DNA of 64,000 nt from Brenneria izbisi (GTDB lineage Bacteria > Pseudomonadota > Gammaproteobacteria > Enterobacterales > Enterobacteriaceae), in NCBI RefSeq assembly GCF_025840185.1, contig NZ_JAMPJU010000001.1:1-64000 (forward strand), read 5' to 3'. Below are positions 38,768-48,443 of the stretch, piece after piece. Under the pieces are notes generated by a model that was not told the origin of the DNA, did no database searches, and worked only from the letters and a program-made list of their open reading frames with translations. How positions within the stretch are numbered: the first letter of the stretch is position 1; each line of letters begins with the position of its first letter. A program made the translations under genes and the position numbers.

Positions 38768-38799
38768 AAAAAGCAACGGCTTGGGCTGTTGCTTTTTTA
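38768..38799. terminator. bidirectional terminator between opgH and mdtG
   Basis: AAAAAGCAAC / GTTGCTTTTT with A-run and T-run on opposite sides, 20 bases after opgH and just downstream of the convergent mdtG. Confidence 0.85.
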
Positions 38800-38808
38800 T
38801 TTTGTTTT

Positions 38809-40035
38809 TTATTCTCCCGGCAATTCAACTCTGGATGTGCGGCGTTGCAGGCTGCGCCAGGAATAGATGACATTGATGAAAACGATTAGCGCCGTCACCA
38901 TAAATACCGCACGGAAGCCATAATTGGCCGAAATTGTCGCGCCGATGATTGGTCCGGTGACATTGCCAATGTCACGGAATGATTGGTTATAGCTGAATAT
39001 TCTGCCGGCAACCTGATGAGAAGAGTGATAAATCAACAGTGTTTGCACCGCTGGCAGCAATGCGCCGTCTGCTGCGCCCAATAAAAACCGCAGTACGCCC
39101 AGTTGCCATGGCGTTTGAACAAATGCCATGGGAATAAGCAGCAGAACAGACAGCATCAACATGGCGATGAGAATACGTTCCGGGCCTATTTTATCGCCCA
39201 ACCTGCCGAGTCTGGGGGCGCTGAGCAGCGCCGACACGCCGGGGATCGCGGCGATCATGCCGCTGATAAAAGCCAGATTCTGTGTGGTGCCAGCCAGATC
39301 GCGAACAAACAGCGTGAGAATGGGCGCGACCGAGCCCGTCGCAACCTGAATAATCAGCGTCGTGATGAATAGGCTCAAAATCAGCCTGGGATTCTTCAGG
39401 GACGTCATCACCTGACGCCCGCTGAGCATGTCTTTTTTACGTACTGTGGTAAAGCGTTCCTGCACGAATAACCACGTAATCAGAAAACAGATAAACAGCA
39501 CGCTGGCAGTGATGAAAAAGACGGGGCGTAACCCGTAGGTATCCGCCAGATAGCCGCCGATCAACGGACCGATTAATGCGCCGCTCACCGCGCCGGTCGA
39601 TAGCGTTCCCAATGCCCATCCACTCTTATTGCGCGGCACCTGCGTGGCGATCAAGGCATTTGCATTGGGAACAAATCCACCCAGAATGCCAAGCACTGCC
39701 CGCAAGAACAAAAACTGCCAGATGTTTTGGGCTAATCCCATCAGGATCATGACGATACACATTCCCAGCGCCGAACGTAGCAGCATCAGTTTGCGGCCTT
39801 TGCGATCGGCAAGTCGTCCCCAGAAGGGAGCGGCGATAGCGGAAAAGAGAAATGTGATACTGAAAACAAGCCCTGACCATATGTTTAGCGCGCTATGGCC
39901 CGTGATACCGAGTTGTTCGACATACAGGGGGAGGAATGGCATGACAAGGCTGAATGCAACACCGGTGAAAAAGCAACCCAGCCAAGTAACATAAAGGTTA
40001 CGTTTCCAATCAATCGGTTCCGTTTCTGGCGTCAT
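38809..40035 (-). CDS. mdtG: multidrug efflux MFS transporter MdtG
   Basis: A 408-residue major facilitator with 12 membrane helices, the same length as Escherichia MdtG (YceE). The loop 2-3 motif A is [14 protein letters not shown] and motif C-type glycine pattern [15 protein letters not shown] is in helix 5, indicating a drug/H+ antiporter. Known substrates in Escherichia include fosfomycin and deoxycholate; not shown here. It converges on opgH. Confidence 0.92.
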   Translation of the reverse strand: MTPETEPIDWKRNLYVTWLGCFFTGVAFSLVMPFLPLYVEQLGITGHSALNIWSGLVFSITFLFSAIAAPFWGRLADRKGRKLMLLRSALGMCIVMILMGLAQNIWQFLFLRAVLGILGGFVPNANALIATQVPRNKSGWALGTLSTGAVSGALIGPLIGGYLADTYGLRPVFFITASVLFICFLITWLFVQERFTTVRKKDMLSGRQVMTSLKNPRLILSLFITTLIIQVATGSVAPILTLFVRDLAGTTQNLAFISGMIAAIPGVSALLSAPRLGRLGDKIGPERILIAMLMLSVLLLIPMAFVQTPWQLGVLRFLLGAADGALLPAVQTLLIYHSSHQVAGRIFSYNQSFRDIGNVTGPIIGATISANYGFRAVFMVTALIVFINVIYSWRSLQRRTSRVELPGE

Positions 40036-40203
40036 AATTTTCCGGGCATGTTATGGTTATTTTTGGGTGAAGGGCGAGCGGCAAAGCAAAAATATTACAT
40101 AGCAGGCAATGGAATGAGTATGAACCGCTTACCGGATATCGGCAAGGTGATCATGCCAGCCTAGCAAAAATGTTTTAATTTTTCAGGTAGATGACGCTGA
40201 GAC

Positions 40204-40240
40204 GCTTATCCCTCCACGACGTTGTCGTGGAGGGATAAGC
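40204..40240. repeat. perfect 17-bp inverted repeat between lpxL and mdtG
   Basis: GCTTATCCCTCCACGAC, loop GTT, GTCGTGGAGGGATAAGC: 17 paired bases without mismatch, just after the lpxL stop. There is no T-run on either strand. It may be a terminator or transcript-stabilising hairpin. Confidence 0.85.
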
Positions 40241-40247
40241 GGAACGA

Positions 40248-41168
40248 TTAATAGAGTGAAGGCTCACCTGCCGGGCGCGTTTTAAAACGACGGTGCAGCC
40301 ACATGTATTGGTCGGGTGCCAGCATAATATTCTGTTCAACGATTTTGTTCATCCATGCCGCGGTGACGGTTTCGTTTTCCACTGGAATATCCAATTCCGC
40401 TGGTTGGATCAGCAATTCGTATCCGCGCCCGTTCGGTAAACGCCGGGGAACAAAAGGCACGATGGCCGGATGTGCTGCTTTGGCCAGCATATAGCTTCCT
40501 ACTGTCGTCGCCGCTTTATCCACCGCAAACAGGGGAACGAATACGCTACTGCGCGGGCCATAGTCGTGATCCGGCGCGTACCAGATGATTTCCCCTTGCT
40601 TTAGCGCCCGAATCATCCCTTTCAGATCTTTACGATCCAGCATGGTTTTATTCGACCGTAGTCTGCCCCAGGTCTGGAGCCAATCAATCAATTTATTATC
40701 GTTGGGGCGATAGACACCGATTCCCGCGTTTTTCATGCCGAAGATACGCGCGCCCAGTTCCAGCGTCAGAAAATGCAGACCGATCAGCAGAATGCCGCGA
40801 TTTTGTTCCCGCAGCGGCTGTATATGCTCAAAACCCTTGACGCTGAACCAACGTTCAATACGCCAGTCGGGCCAGAACCAGGCCATACCGGTTTCAAGCA
40901 GGCCCATCCCGACGGCCTCGAAATTCTTTTTGACCAACTCATGGCGTTCCGCCAGTGGCATATCGGGGAAGCAAAGTTCAATATTCCTGGTGGTAATTTC
41001 AACACGCCGTGGCAATAAACGCATGGACAGCCGTCCCAGTCGAGTGCCGAACCAATACAGCAAGGGATAAGGCAATAGCACGATGAGATAAAGCATGCCG
41101 ATACCTAACCAGGTTACCCAGTAACGCGGGTGCAACAGTGAACGATTAAAATAAGGGATTTGTGTCAT
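40248..41168 (-). CDS. lpxL: lipid A lauroyltransferase LpxL
   Basis: A 306-residue inner-membrane acyltransferase that adds a lauroyl (secondary) chain from acyl-ACP to Kdo2-lipid IVA. An N-terminal membrane helix (about 17-40) is followed by the H-x4-E catalytic motif HFLTLE (His132, Glu137). I chose the ATG at 41168 ([17 protein letters not shown]); the frame's upstream ATG would add 23 residues outside the homology. Its gene order beside mdtG is as in Escherichia. Confidence 0.95.
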   Translation of the reverse strand: MTQIPYFNRSLLHPRYWVTWLGIGMLYLIVLLPYPLLYWFGTRLGRLSMRLLPRRVEITTRNIELCFPDMPLAERHELVKKNFEAVGMGLLETGMAWFWPDWRIERWFSVKGFEHIQPLREQNRGILLIGLHFLTLELGARIFGMKNAGIGVYRPNDNKLIDWLQTWGRLRSNKTMLDRKDLKGMIRALKQGEIIWYAPDHDYGPRSSVFVPLFAVDKAATTVGSYMLAKAAHPAIVPFVPRRLPNGRGYELLIQPAELDIPVENETVTAAWMNKIVEQNIMLAPDQYMWLHRRFKTRPAGEPSLY

Positions 41169-41526
41169 GGCCTTAGTATCAACATTTTGGTGCGTATCAG
41201 CACACATACCGTTAAAAAGAATGAGTATATCCACCATCTTTCAGGTCTGGGGCTACCTTTTCGTCTGCTCACATCGTTGACTATGAGACAAGTAAGCGAG
41301 CAGCCGTTTTCGGCGCCTTGAAATCTGTTGGCTATAAAGTGTTACTCAGCAGGGTAAAGTATTGCGGCAGTTTCATAAGAAAACAAATTGGCAACGTGTT
41401 TCAGCCTGATTTTTATACAAAAAACGGAGCGGACGTAATGATATCATTTCCTGATGCCGATTTTTAACCTTTGGTGGTATTAAGGCAAGAAAGAACCGGC
41501 AACCCATCAGGATTGGCGGTCATGCA
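41169..41526. other. gap between lpxL and the Old Yellow Enzyme gene
   Basis: A 358-base region with no gene seen; it must hold the lpxL promoter and the 3-prime end of the next transcript. No clear hairpin with T-run was found. Confidence 0.5.
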
Positions 41527-42621
41527 TTACTGCTTAAATATATCTTTGGCATAACGAGGTTCACTGCGCCAGTATTGCGGCGGCGCAGTGACTTGAACGC
41601 CTAGCTTGATCGCCGCATGCCACGGCCAGCGCGGGTTGAACAGCATGGCGCGAGCCAACCCGACAGCATCGGCCTCACCCGTTGCAACAATGGCTTCAGC
41701 CTGTTCAGGTTCGGTGATCAACCCGACTGCAATCGTAGTAATGCCGACTTCCTGTTTGATTCGCTGAGCGTAAGGCACCTGATAGTTCGGCGCCGGGTGA
41801 ATCTGCTGTTTTGCAGACATTCCGCCGCTGGAGACATGAATAAAATCGCAGCCTGATTCATGCAACACTTTACTAAGTTCAAGGGATTGCGCTAAATCCC
41901 AGCCCCCATCAACGCCGTCAGTTGCTGAGATTCGCACACCTACCGCTTTATGGGCTGGAAAGACATCACGAACCGCCTGGTAAACTTCCAGCAGCAAACG
42001 CAGACGGTTCTGCAATGAGCCGCCATATTCGTCCGTGCGCTGATTGGCCAATGGAGATAGGAACTGATGCAGTAAGTACCCATGAGCGGCGTGAAGTTCT
42101 ACCAAATCAAAACCGAGACGATCCGCTCGCCTGGCCGATTCAACAAAAGCAGTGATCAACTCGCGAATCTGCTGCTGCGACATCGCGAGCGGCGCATCGT
42201 CCGTTTCATCGTAAGGGATGGCCGAGGGCGCCACCGTCTGCCAGCCGCCTTGCTCTGCGCGCAGAAATGCGCGATTGCCCCACGGAACATCTGTTGACGC
42301 TTTGCGGCCAGCATGTGCCAGTTGTATACCCAATGGCATGTCTGAGTAGCGCTTTACTGCCTGGATCACTGGCGCGAGCGCCTGTTCAGTCACGTCATCC
42401 CATAATCCCAGATCTCTGGGCGAGATGCGTCCTTCCGGTACGACCGCCGTTGCTTCTATGATGAGCAGCCCCGCGCCGGAATGCGAAAGATTTCCCAGAT
42501 GCATGGTATGCCACGCGGTTGCTTTGCCTTCATCCGCAGAGTATTGGCACATTGGCGCAATGATGATTCGGTTCGGTAGCGTAAGTTGACCAAGCGAAAC
42601 GGGAGAGAATAGCTGACTCAT
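41527..42621 (-). CDS. NADH:flavin oxidoreductase, YqjM/NamA-like Old Yellow Enzyme
   Basis: A 364-residue FMN-dependent TIM barrel. PNRIIIAPMCQYSADEGKAT (the Cys-containing YqjM-type segment), the flavin/substrate pair HAAHGYLLHQFLSP and the RTDEYGGS loop show the thermophilic-like OYE class, which reduces activated alkenes. The ATG at 42621 (MSQLFSPVSLGQ) is preferred over an in-frame ATG 16 codons upstream. Substrate and role unknown; it is not present at this locus in Escherichia. Confidence 0.88.
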   Translation of the reverse strand: MSQLFSPVSLGQLTLPNRIIIAPMCQYSADEGKATAWHTMHLGNLSHSGAGLLIIEATAVVPEGRISPRDLGLWDDVTEQALAPVIQAVKRYSDMPLGIQLAHAGRKASTDVPWGNRAFLRAEQGGWQTVAPSAIPYDETDDAPLAMSQQQIRELITAFVESARRADRLGFDLVELHAAHGYLLHQFLSPLANQRTDEYGGSLQNRLRLLLEVYQAVRDVFPAHKAVGVRISATDGVDGGWDLAQSLELSKVLHESGCDFIHVSSGGMSAKQQIHPAPNYQVPYAQRIKQEVGITTIAVGLITEPEQAEAIVATGEADAVGLARAMLFNPRWPWHAAIKLGVQVTAPPQYWRSEPRYAKDIFKQ

Positions 42622-42849
42622 AGTGACGACCTTAGATTGTGGTTTACCCATTAGATTTGGAGAACACACCCCAGATTAACAGTATGACGTCCTGCGTATA
42701 ATGCGATTACTATTTCATACTCTCTCTACAATTGCACACACTGACAGTCGTCGCGTGATCAGGTATGATGCGGGCGATTTTGTCCGCCAGAGCGAATTCT
42801 GGCGGCGAAAAGCACTCATTTACCTCAATGCAGACAGGAAAAGTACACC

Positions 42850-43908
42850 ATGCCAGTGTTACATAACCGGGTTTCCAATGAGGAACTGAAAGCGCGTATG
42901 CTTGCGGAAACCGAGCCGCGCACCACAGTTTCCTTTTATAAATATTTTACGATTGATGAGCCGCAAGCATTTCGCGATCGTCTGTATATTCAATTCGAGC
43001 AGTTACAGGTCTTTGGCCGCGTCTACATTGCGTCTGAAGGTATCAATGCGCAAATCAGTGTTCCCAGTAATCAGTTTGAGGCGTTTAAATTGACGCTGTT
43101 CAATATGCATCCCGCTCTCGACCAAATTCGGTTGAATATTGCGCTGGACGATGACGGTAAATCATTCTGGGTATTGCGTATGAAGGTGCGCAATCGTATT
43201 GTTGCGGATGGCATTGACGACCCCACCTTTAACCCGGCGAATGTTGGCCAGTATCTGCAAGCTGAGCAGGTCAACGCGATGGCGGAGGACCCGAACACGC
43301 TATTTGTTGATATGCGTAATCACTATGAATACGAAGTCGGGCATTTTGAAAATGCGCTGGAAGTTCCCTCCGATACGTTTCGTGAACAACTGCCCATGGC
43401 GGTAGAAATGCTCAATGATGCGCGTGACAAAAATATCGTCATGTATTGCACCGGGGGCATTCGTTGCGAGAAGGCGAGTGCCTATATGCTGCATCATGGT
43501 TTTAAAAATGTTTATCACGTTGAAGGCGGCATTATCGAGTACGCGCGTCAGGCTAAAGCAAAAGGGTTGCCGTTGAAGTTTATTGGTAAAAACTTCGTTT
43601 TTGATGAGCGCATGGGAGAGCGTATTTCTGATGATGTGATCGCCCATTGTCATCAGTGCGGCGCGCCCAGCGATAGTCACACCAACTGCCGTAACGAAGG
43701 TTGTCATTTGCTGTTTATTCAGTGTCCGGCGTGTGCTGAAAAATACCAGGGATGTTGTAGTCTCAACTGTCAGGAAGAGATGAAGCTTCCACTGGAAGAG
43801 CAGCGGGCAAGGCGTAGCGGGCGTGAAAACGGGATGAAGATCTTTAATAAATCGAAAGGATTATTGAAGTCAGCTTTGCGTATTCCCGGCCCATCATTCG
43901 ATGAGTAG
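42850..43908 (+). CDS. trhO: tRNA uridine 5-hydroxylase TrhO (rhodanese family)
   Basis: A 352-residue protein (YceA, 350 in Escherichia) that oxidises U34 of tRNA to 5-hydroxyuridine with molecular oxygen. An N-terminal ferredoxin-like domain (about 25-115) precedes the rhodanese domain with Cys200 in [14 protein letters not shown] (second Cys206), then a Cys-rich zinc region [14 protein letters not shown]. The start lies 8 codons before the ELKARM segment and has GGAAA upstream. Confidence 0.94.
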   Translation: MPVLHNRVSNEELKARMLAETEPRTTVSFYKYFTIDEPQAFRDRLYIQFEQLQVFGRVYIASEGINAQISVPSNQFEAFKLTLFNMHPALDQIRLNIALDDDGKSFWVLRMKVRNRIVADGIDDPTFNPANVGQYLQAEQVNAMAEDPNTLFVDMRNHYEYEVGHFENALEVPSDTFREQLPMAVEMLNDARDKNIVMYCTGGIRCEKASAYMLHHGFKNVYHVEGGIIEYARQAKAKGLPLKFIGKNFVFDERMGERISDDVIAHCHQCGAPSDSHTNCRNEGCHLLFIQCPACAEKYQGCCSLNCQEEMKLPLEEQRARRSGRENGMKIFNKSKGLLKSALRIPGPSFDE

Positions 43909-43925
43909 ATGAAGCCAGTTTGAAA

Positions 43926-43952
43926 CAAGCCCTTTTATCATAAAAGGGCTTG
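43926..43952. terminator. hairpin between convergent trhO and yceI
   Basis: CAAGCCCTTTTAT-C-ATAAAAGGGCTTG is a perfect 13-base stem 17 bases after trhO. It has no long T-run but lies in the 71-base gap between converging genes. Confidence 0.7.
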
Positions 43953-43979
43953 TCAGGTATTACAGTGGCTACGGCAAAC

Positions 43980-44561
43980 TTATTTCTGACGAACACCTTC
44001 GACAGAAATAATCAATTCCACTTCCTGCGATGCGGGACCCAGATCAGTGGTAATATTGAAATCCTTCAGCTTGATAGTGCCTTCAGCTTCAAAACCGGCA
44101 CGATAACCGCCCCAGGGATCATCACCTTGACCCATCAGTTTCGCTTCCAGTTTCACTGGCTTAGTGACGCCATTCAGCGTCAGATTACCCGTGATATCAA
44201 ACTCATCATCACCGTCTTTTTTCACTTCAGTAGATGTAAAGGTTGCTTGCGGAAATTTCGTCACATTTAAGAAATCAGCACTGCGAATATGCTTGTCGCG
44301 CTCAGCGTGATTGGTATCGACACTGTTGGTATTGATGGTGACATTCACTTTATCTGCCGCAGGGTTCTTTTCATCAAAAGTAAAAGAACCATCGAAATCA
44401 TTAAAACCACCATAGATCCAGCTGTAGCCGAGATGTTTGATGCGAAATTGAACAAAGGCGTGCTGGCCTTCTTTATCAAATTTGTACTCCGCAGCCAGTG
44501 CGGAACTAGCGGAAGCAAGTAAAGAAAAGGCTGTCAGACCCAATAATGTTTTCTTCAGCAT
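43980..44561 (-). CDS. yceI: YceI-family periplasmic lipid-binding-fold protein
   Basis: A 193-residue secreted protein: signal peptide [20 protein letters not shown] ending at ALA-AEYKFD, then a lipocalin-like barrel of the YceI family ([38 protein letters not shown]), members of which bind isoprenoids such as polyprenyl pyrophosphate. In Escherichia it is induced by alkaline and osmotic conditions. It follows yceJ by 26 bases in an operon. Confidence 0.93.
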   Translation of the reverse strand: MLKKTLLGLTAFSLLASASSALAAEYKFDKEGQHAFVQFRIKHLGYSWIYGGFNDFDGSFTFDEKNPAADKVNVTINTNSVDTNHAERDKHIRSADFLNVTKFPQATFTSTEVKKDGDDEFDITGNLTLNGVTKPVKLEAKLMGQGDDPWGGYRAGFEAEGTIKLKDFNITTDLGPASQEVELIISVEGVRQK

Positions 44562-44587
44562 TGTTTTTTCTCCATAAATCCAGAAAG

Positions 44588-45142
44588 TTAAGAGATGTTG
44601 CGACCCAACATCCGTTTCAACGTGGTGTCACCATCAATAAAATGGTGCTTTAATGCGGCTAAACCGTGCAGTACTGAGAGCACAACCACCGCCCAGGCAA
44701 GATAAAGATGCACGGTGCCTGCGATATCGGCTTGGTCCGTCAAACCGCTTAATGTGGCTGGTACAGAGAACCAGCCAAAAACTGAAATAGGTTGTCCTTC
44801 GGCGGTGGAGATCAGATAACCGCTGATTAAAATGCCCAACAGCACGACATACAGAGCGATATGCGCTAGCGTGGCGCCGATGCGTGTAAGAGTGGAATAG
44901 CTGCTTAATGGCGCCGGCGGCGGGGAGATGAAGCGCCAGACGATGCGAAAGATGATCAGCGCGAACAGTAGAATGCCGATACTTTTATGAATTTCAGGCG
45001 CCAGATGATACCAATCATTATAGTATCCCAATGTTACCATCCATAGCCCTAATGCAAACATGCCATAAATAGTTAGCGCTGATATCCAATGAAGAAGAAT
45101 GCTGACATGCCCGTAACGGGACGAGGTATTACGCCAAAGCAT
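44588..45142 (-). CDS. yceJ: YceJ, cytochrome b561-family membrane protein
   Basis: A 184-residue protein with four membrane helices and the His residues that ligate two b hemes ([38 protein letters not shown], and AHIALYV with [11 protein letters not shown]). Typical of YodB/CybB-type proteins that carry electrons from quinol. First gene of yceJ-yceI. Partner unknown. Confidence 0.92.
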   Translation of the reverse strand: MLWRNTSSRYGHVSILLHWISALTIYGMFALGLWMVTLGYYNDWYHLAPEIHKSIGILLFALIIFRIVWRFISPPPAPLSSYSTLTRIGATLAHIALYVVLLGILISGYLISTAEGQPISVFGWFSVPATLSGLTDQADIAGTVHLYLAWAVVVLSVLHGLAALKHHFIDGDTTLKRMLGRNIS

Positions 45143-45588
45143 GGTGATAGCTCCTTGTTACATAGATAACATGATCAACCTGGCAAAAATTAAACATGAA
45201 AAAAAACAAATGCAAAATAAAATTTCAAAAAAAATACATTATTGTAACTTTGAGCAAATTTTTTGAATTTAAATTTGAACCTCATTCAATGTAATCAACG
45301 TAGATGATAAGGGTATTAAGTTTTTATCAGTTCACGTTTCAATACAGATAAGACAAATCATAGTATCTCAGCATTAAACTCTCCACTTGATCATTTGTCT
45401 ATTCGCTGAATAATGATGCAGTCCGTGATTATTTATTATGCAGCTTTGAGGAAAATTACGGTGGGGTGATATTAGGATATGACGCTTTGTATTAAAAATA
45501 ACAACGCCGCCAATAAAGGCGGTGTTGTTATTATAGCCAGGTGATGAGATAAATCCGTACTCAAAAAATTAACGAGCGATATCAACAA
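45143..45588. other. 446-base AT-rich gap between yceJ and bssS
   Basis: Nothing gene-like. It includes the yceJ promoter region and the bssS terminator at 45498-45533. In Escherichia solA lies in this interval; it is absent. Confidence 0.6.
45498..45533 (-). terminator. terminator of bssS
   Basis: AATAACAACGCCGCC / GGCGGTGTTGTTATT with a 6-base loop (one mismatch), followed on the minus strand by TTTTTAAT. Confidence 0.85.
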
Positions 45589-45843
45589 CTAATGTTTACG
45601 GTAGTCACTGGACTGACAATCCGTGGATTCAATCTTTGCAATGCCAGCTTCAAGAATGTATATCAATTGTCTGGCTACATCTGTTGTTAACCATAGCGTG
45701 CGGTCAACTTGCGCTTCGTCAGGTGCTTGATCCGAGGTGGACAAGTAGTGTAAACGGATCATCATGGCATCATAACTGTCAACGGTGCTGATGTCCCAAC
45801 CTACAAGAGGATGTGTCTGAATAACTTCATTTTTTCTATCCAT
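45589..45843 (-). CDS. bssS: biofilm regulator BssS
   Basis: An 84-residue protein of the BssS family. NEVIQTHPLVGWDISTVDSY and LWLTTDVARQLIYILEAGIA are almost identical to Escherichia BssS, which affects biofilm formation and indole/AI-2 signalling by an unknown mechanism. A stretch GGGG lies 6-10 bases upstream of the ATG on the coding strand. Confidence 0.93.
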   Translation of the reverse strand: MDRKNEVIQTHPLVGWDISTVDSYDAMMIRLHYLSTSDQAPDEAQVDRTLWLTTDVARQLIYILEAGIAKIESTDCQSSDYRKH

Positions 45844-46057
45844 AATTACCCCTTATTGACTAGTTACTAACATGAGTGACTAACGAGGTTTAGGCGGCTC
45901 CTTATTTACCAGAGCAACTTAAGTATATCCTTGCATATTTAGTTTATGGAAAATATTTTCAAATTTTTTGCAAAAAAAAATACCAACATAAATTAAAACG
46001 CATGAGACAAATATCCATTTACTCCAAATGATAGGCAAGCAGAAAAGGATGAAAAAA

Positions 46058-46315
46058 CTATTCGGTATTTAAACCAGCATTTTTCTCTAGTGTGGCGGCA
46101 AACCGGGCAAGATGCTTTTTCATCACTGGATCACGGTTTTCGTTTTGTGATTCCAGCTTCAAGTTGTGAATCATCAGCTGATTTGATTTTTCATCAAGAC
46201 AGAAGACCAGAGACGAAAAAGCAAGCTCCAGAACGTCGATTTTTCGCTGTTGTTCAGCGATTAACTCCAGCAGTTCCCCGAATGTCATTGCTTCTTCTGG
46301 CTTCTCAACTGTCAT
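46058..46315 (-). CDS. uncharacterised 85-residue coiled-coil protein
   Basis: A helical, charged small protein. Residues about 10-40 (FGELLELIAEQQRKIDVLEL) have heptad character, and a C-terminal helix KKHLARFAATLEKNAG follows. The layout loosely resembles YecF (DUF2594), but the identity is weak and I do not name it. GGAGGA lies at the right distance before the start. It stands between bssS and dinI with its own flanks. Confidence 0.6.
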   Translation of the reverse strand: MTVEKPEEAMTFGELLELIAEQQRKIDVLELAFSSLVFCLDEKSNQLMIHNLKLESQNENRDPVMKKHLARFAATLEKNAGLNTE

Positions 46316-46515
46316 AATCGGTATCCTCCGTCATACCATAATTATCGTCACATCATCGTCATGACACAAGGGCGAAAGACTTGTATCAATTCACTGTACA
46401 TAATTTATCATTCATACGCGATTTTCAACAGATAGAACACCGCGCTGGCGACTAAAGCATAGGGCGAAATTGCGTAAACCTTATACTGAGACATACATAT
46501 TCAGTTTTTTCTTAA

Positions 46516-46755
46516 TCATTCCGACATAAACCAATCATCGGCACTTTCCCAGGTTTCTTGCAGGATTTCAGAGATACGATCTTTATCATCTTTGTTCGCT
46601 CCCATGACAGACAGATTATTGGCTCCGGCATAGCGAACCAGAATCGGGGTATCAGGATAATGTTTGTGGATGCGCTGCTCCAGTTCATGCTGAAGCGCTT
46701 CTAACGCGCCCGTGGGTAATGGGGATGACTTTGACAGGGTAATTTCTACACGCAT
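46516..46755 (-). CDS. dinI: DNA damage-inducible protein DinI
   Basis: A 79-residue protein that binds RecA filaments and tunes LexA/UmuD cleavage late in the SOS response. The acidic C-terminal helix DRISEILQETWESADDWF, which mimics DNA, and VRYAGANNLSVMGANKDDK match the family (81 in Escherichia). GGAGG precedes the start; a LexA-controlled promoter lies just upstream. pyrC is the upstream neighbour, as in Escherichia. Confidence 0.96.
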   Translation of the reverse strand: MRVEITLSKSSPLPTGALEALQHELEQRIHKHYPDTPILVRYAGANNLSVMGANKDDKDRISEILQETWESADDWFMSE

Positions 46756-46772
46756 GATTGCCTCCGTTTTAA

Positions 46773-46808
46773 CTGTTTATTTATACAGTTGTTGTTGGGA
46801 AAGCGCAA
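46773..46808 (-). promoter_or_regulatory. dinI promoter with LexA box
   Basis: CTGTTTATTTATACAG at 46773-46788 is a perfect CTGT-N8-ACAG LexA site. On the minus strand TTGCGC (46803-46808) and TATAAA (46780-46785) are 17 bases apart, placing the -10 inside the LexA box. Confidence 0.92.
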
Positions 46809-46825
46809 GCCGTGCAGGAAATTTT

Positions 46826-46850
46826 GCCCATCATCCGCAGGATGATGGGC
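46826..46850 (-). terminator. hairpin downstream of pyrC
   Basis: GCCCATCATCC-GCA-GGATGATGGGC is a perfect 11-base stem 7 bases after the pyrC stop. The T-run is weak, so termination is inferred. Confidence 0.65.
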
Positions 46851-46857
46851 TGTGTGA

Positions 46858-47901
46858 TTAGCGAACCGACCAGTTCAGGCTTTGTCCGGCCAGAAAAGGA
46901 ACCAATGACTCACTCTCCATGGGAATTTCCTGCGGGAAAGTCACCGGCTCGCGGTAAAGCTCGATCCAGTCTTCATTGACCGGTAAACCGTAGAAACGTG
47001 GGCCGTTCAGGGAGCAGAAGGCTTCAAGCTTGCTCAACGCGCCCATTTCATCGAAAACGGTGGCGTAGGCGCTTAATGCGGCTTGGGCGTTAAAGACTCC
47101 CGCACAGCCGCAACTGGATTCTTTTCTGTGTCTGCCATGCGGCGCCGAGTCTGTGCCGAGGAACAACCGTTCGCAACCACCGGCCACAGCTTCGCGCAAC
47201 GCCCGCTGGTGGATATCTCTTTTGAGAATCGGCAGACAATACAGGTGTGGATGTATTCCGCCAACCAACATGTGATTACGATTGAACATTAAATGTTGAG
47301 GTGTAATGGTCGCCGCAAGATATTGGTTACCAGAGACAACATATTGTACTGCTTCTTTGGTCGTAATGTGCTCAAGGACGATTTTCAGTTCCGGGAACTG
47401 CTGCCGTAATGGATCCAGAATCGATTCAATAAATCTGGCTTCACGATCAAAAATATCAACCGACGGCTCCGTCACTTCACCATGGATCAGTAGCGGCATG
47501 CCAATCGCCTGCATCTTTTCCAGAACAGACGCAATATGGGTAATGTTTGTGACGCCGTGGCTGGAGTTGGTGGTGGCATTGGCCGGGTATAATTTGGCTG
47601 CGGTAAATACGCCTTGCTCAAAGCCGTTTGCGATCTCAGCGACATCCAGTGAGTCCGTTAAATAACAGGTCATCAAGGGCTGAAAATTATCGCCTTCCGG
47701 GATCGCCGCCAGAATGCGTTCTCGATAGGCCGTAGCGCTTGCTACGCTGGTGACGGGCGGCGTCAAATTAGGCATGACGATTGCACGACCGAAAAAGCGA
47801 CTGGTATAGGGCAGAACCGTTTTCAGCATCAGATCGTCACGTAAGTGAATGTGCCAATCGTCAGGGCGGCGAATTTTTAGCATAGTGGGCTGTGCGGTCA
47901 T
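46858..47901 (-). CDS. pyrC: dihydroorotase PyrC
   Basis: A 347-residue zinc amidohydrolase that cyclises carbamoyl aspartate to dihydroorotate in pyrimidine synthesis. Zinc ligands His17 and His19 are in [10 protein letters not shown], and the carbamylated Lys103 in [18 protein letters not shown]. Length agrees with Escherichia (348). The leader before the start is short; the pyrimidine-sensitive hairpin known for pyrC in enterics was not resolved by eye. Confidence 0.96.
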   Translation of the reverse strand: MTAQPTMLKIRRPDDWHIHLRDDLMLKTVLPYTSRFFGRAIVMPNLTPPVTSVASATAYRERILAAIPEGDNFQPLMTCYLTDSLDVAEIANGFEQGVFTAAKLYPANATTNSSHGVTNITHIASVLEKMQAIGMPLLIHGEVTEPSVDIFDREARFIESILDPLRQQFPELKIVLEHITTKEAVQYVVSGNQYLAATITPQHLMFNRNHMLVGGIHPHLYCLPILKRDIHQRALREAVAGGCERLFLGTDSAPHGRHRKESSCGCAGVFNAQAALSAYATVFDEMGALSKLEAFCSLNGPRFYGLPVNEDWIELYREPVTFPQEIPMESESLVPFLAGQSLNWSVR

Positions 47902-48087
47902 GAAATAACGCTCCGGCGGTCAGTAAAAACATCATCTGTCTGTTGAATATGGGACTGATACGGCGGGGAATAAGAATAAGCGCAAAGCATGGTGAATGCA
48001 TCCGTTTGTTGATGAATGCTTGAAATTAAGTCGCAATTGGCCTCTCATAGACAGACCTTTTAATCAATCCATAAAGTAAGGATTACC

Positions 48088-48375
48088 ATGGAAATTCGTA
48101 TCGTTGCCAGTTTGCAAGCGAAAGCCGAGTTTTTAGATGATGTCGCCGCGGCGGTAAAAAGGGTGGTCGAACCCAGCCGTCAGGAGCCAGGTAACCTACA
48201 GTATGATCTCCACGAAGAGATCGACGCCCCTGGATCTTTTGTCTTTTTTGAACGTTGGAAAAGTCAGGCGATACTGGACGAACATGATCAAAGCGCACAC
48301 TTTAAACGCCTAATTGCCGAACTGGACGGTAAAACGGAAAGGATGGAGATAAAGTTGCTTAAATCCCTGGGATAA
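48088..48375 (+). CDS. putative quinol monooxygenase (YgiN-like, ABM fold)
   Basis: A 95-residue dimeric alpha-beta protein. RIVASLQAKAEFLDDVAAAV, VEPSRQEPGNLQYDLHEE and FVFFERWKSQAILDEHDQS match the YgiN/LsrG-type ABM proteins, some of which oxidise quinols without cofactor. Substrate unknown. AAGGA precedes the start. It sits in the joint between pyrC and rne, where Escherichia has a long block of other genes. Confidence 0.85.
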   Translation: MEIRIVASLQAKAEFLDDVAAAVKRVVEPSRQEPGNLQYDLHEEIDAPGSFVFFERWKSQAILDEHDQSAHFKRLIAELDGKTERMEIKLLKSLG

Positions 48376-48385
48376 GCGGGGTAGA

Positions 48386-48417
48386 GATAAAAAAACACCC
48401 GCCAAACGGCGGGTGTT
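48386..48417 (-). terminator. terminator of rne
   Basis: AACACCCGCC-AAAC-GGCGGGTGTT followed on the minus strand by a run of eight T, 27 bases after the rne stop. It may also end the convergent monooxygenase gene. Confidence 0.9.
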
Positions 48418-48443
48418 GTATTTTGCAATGAAGCAAATCGGTT

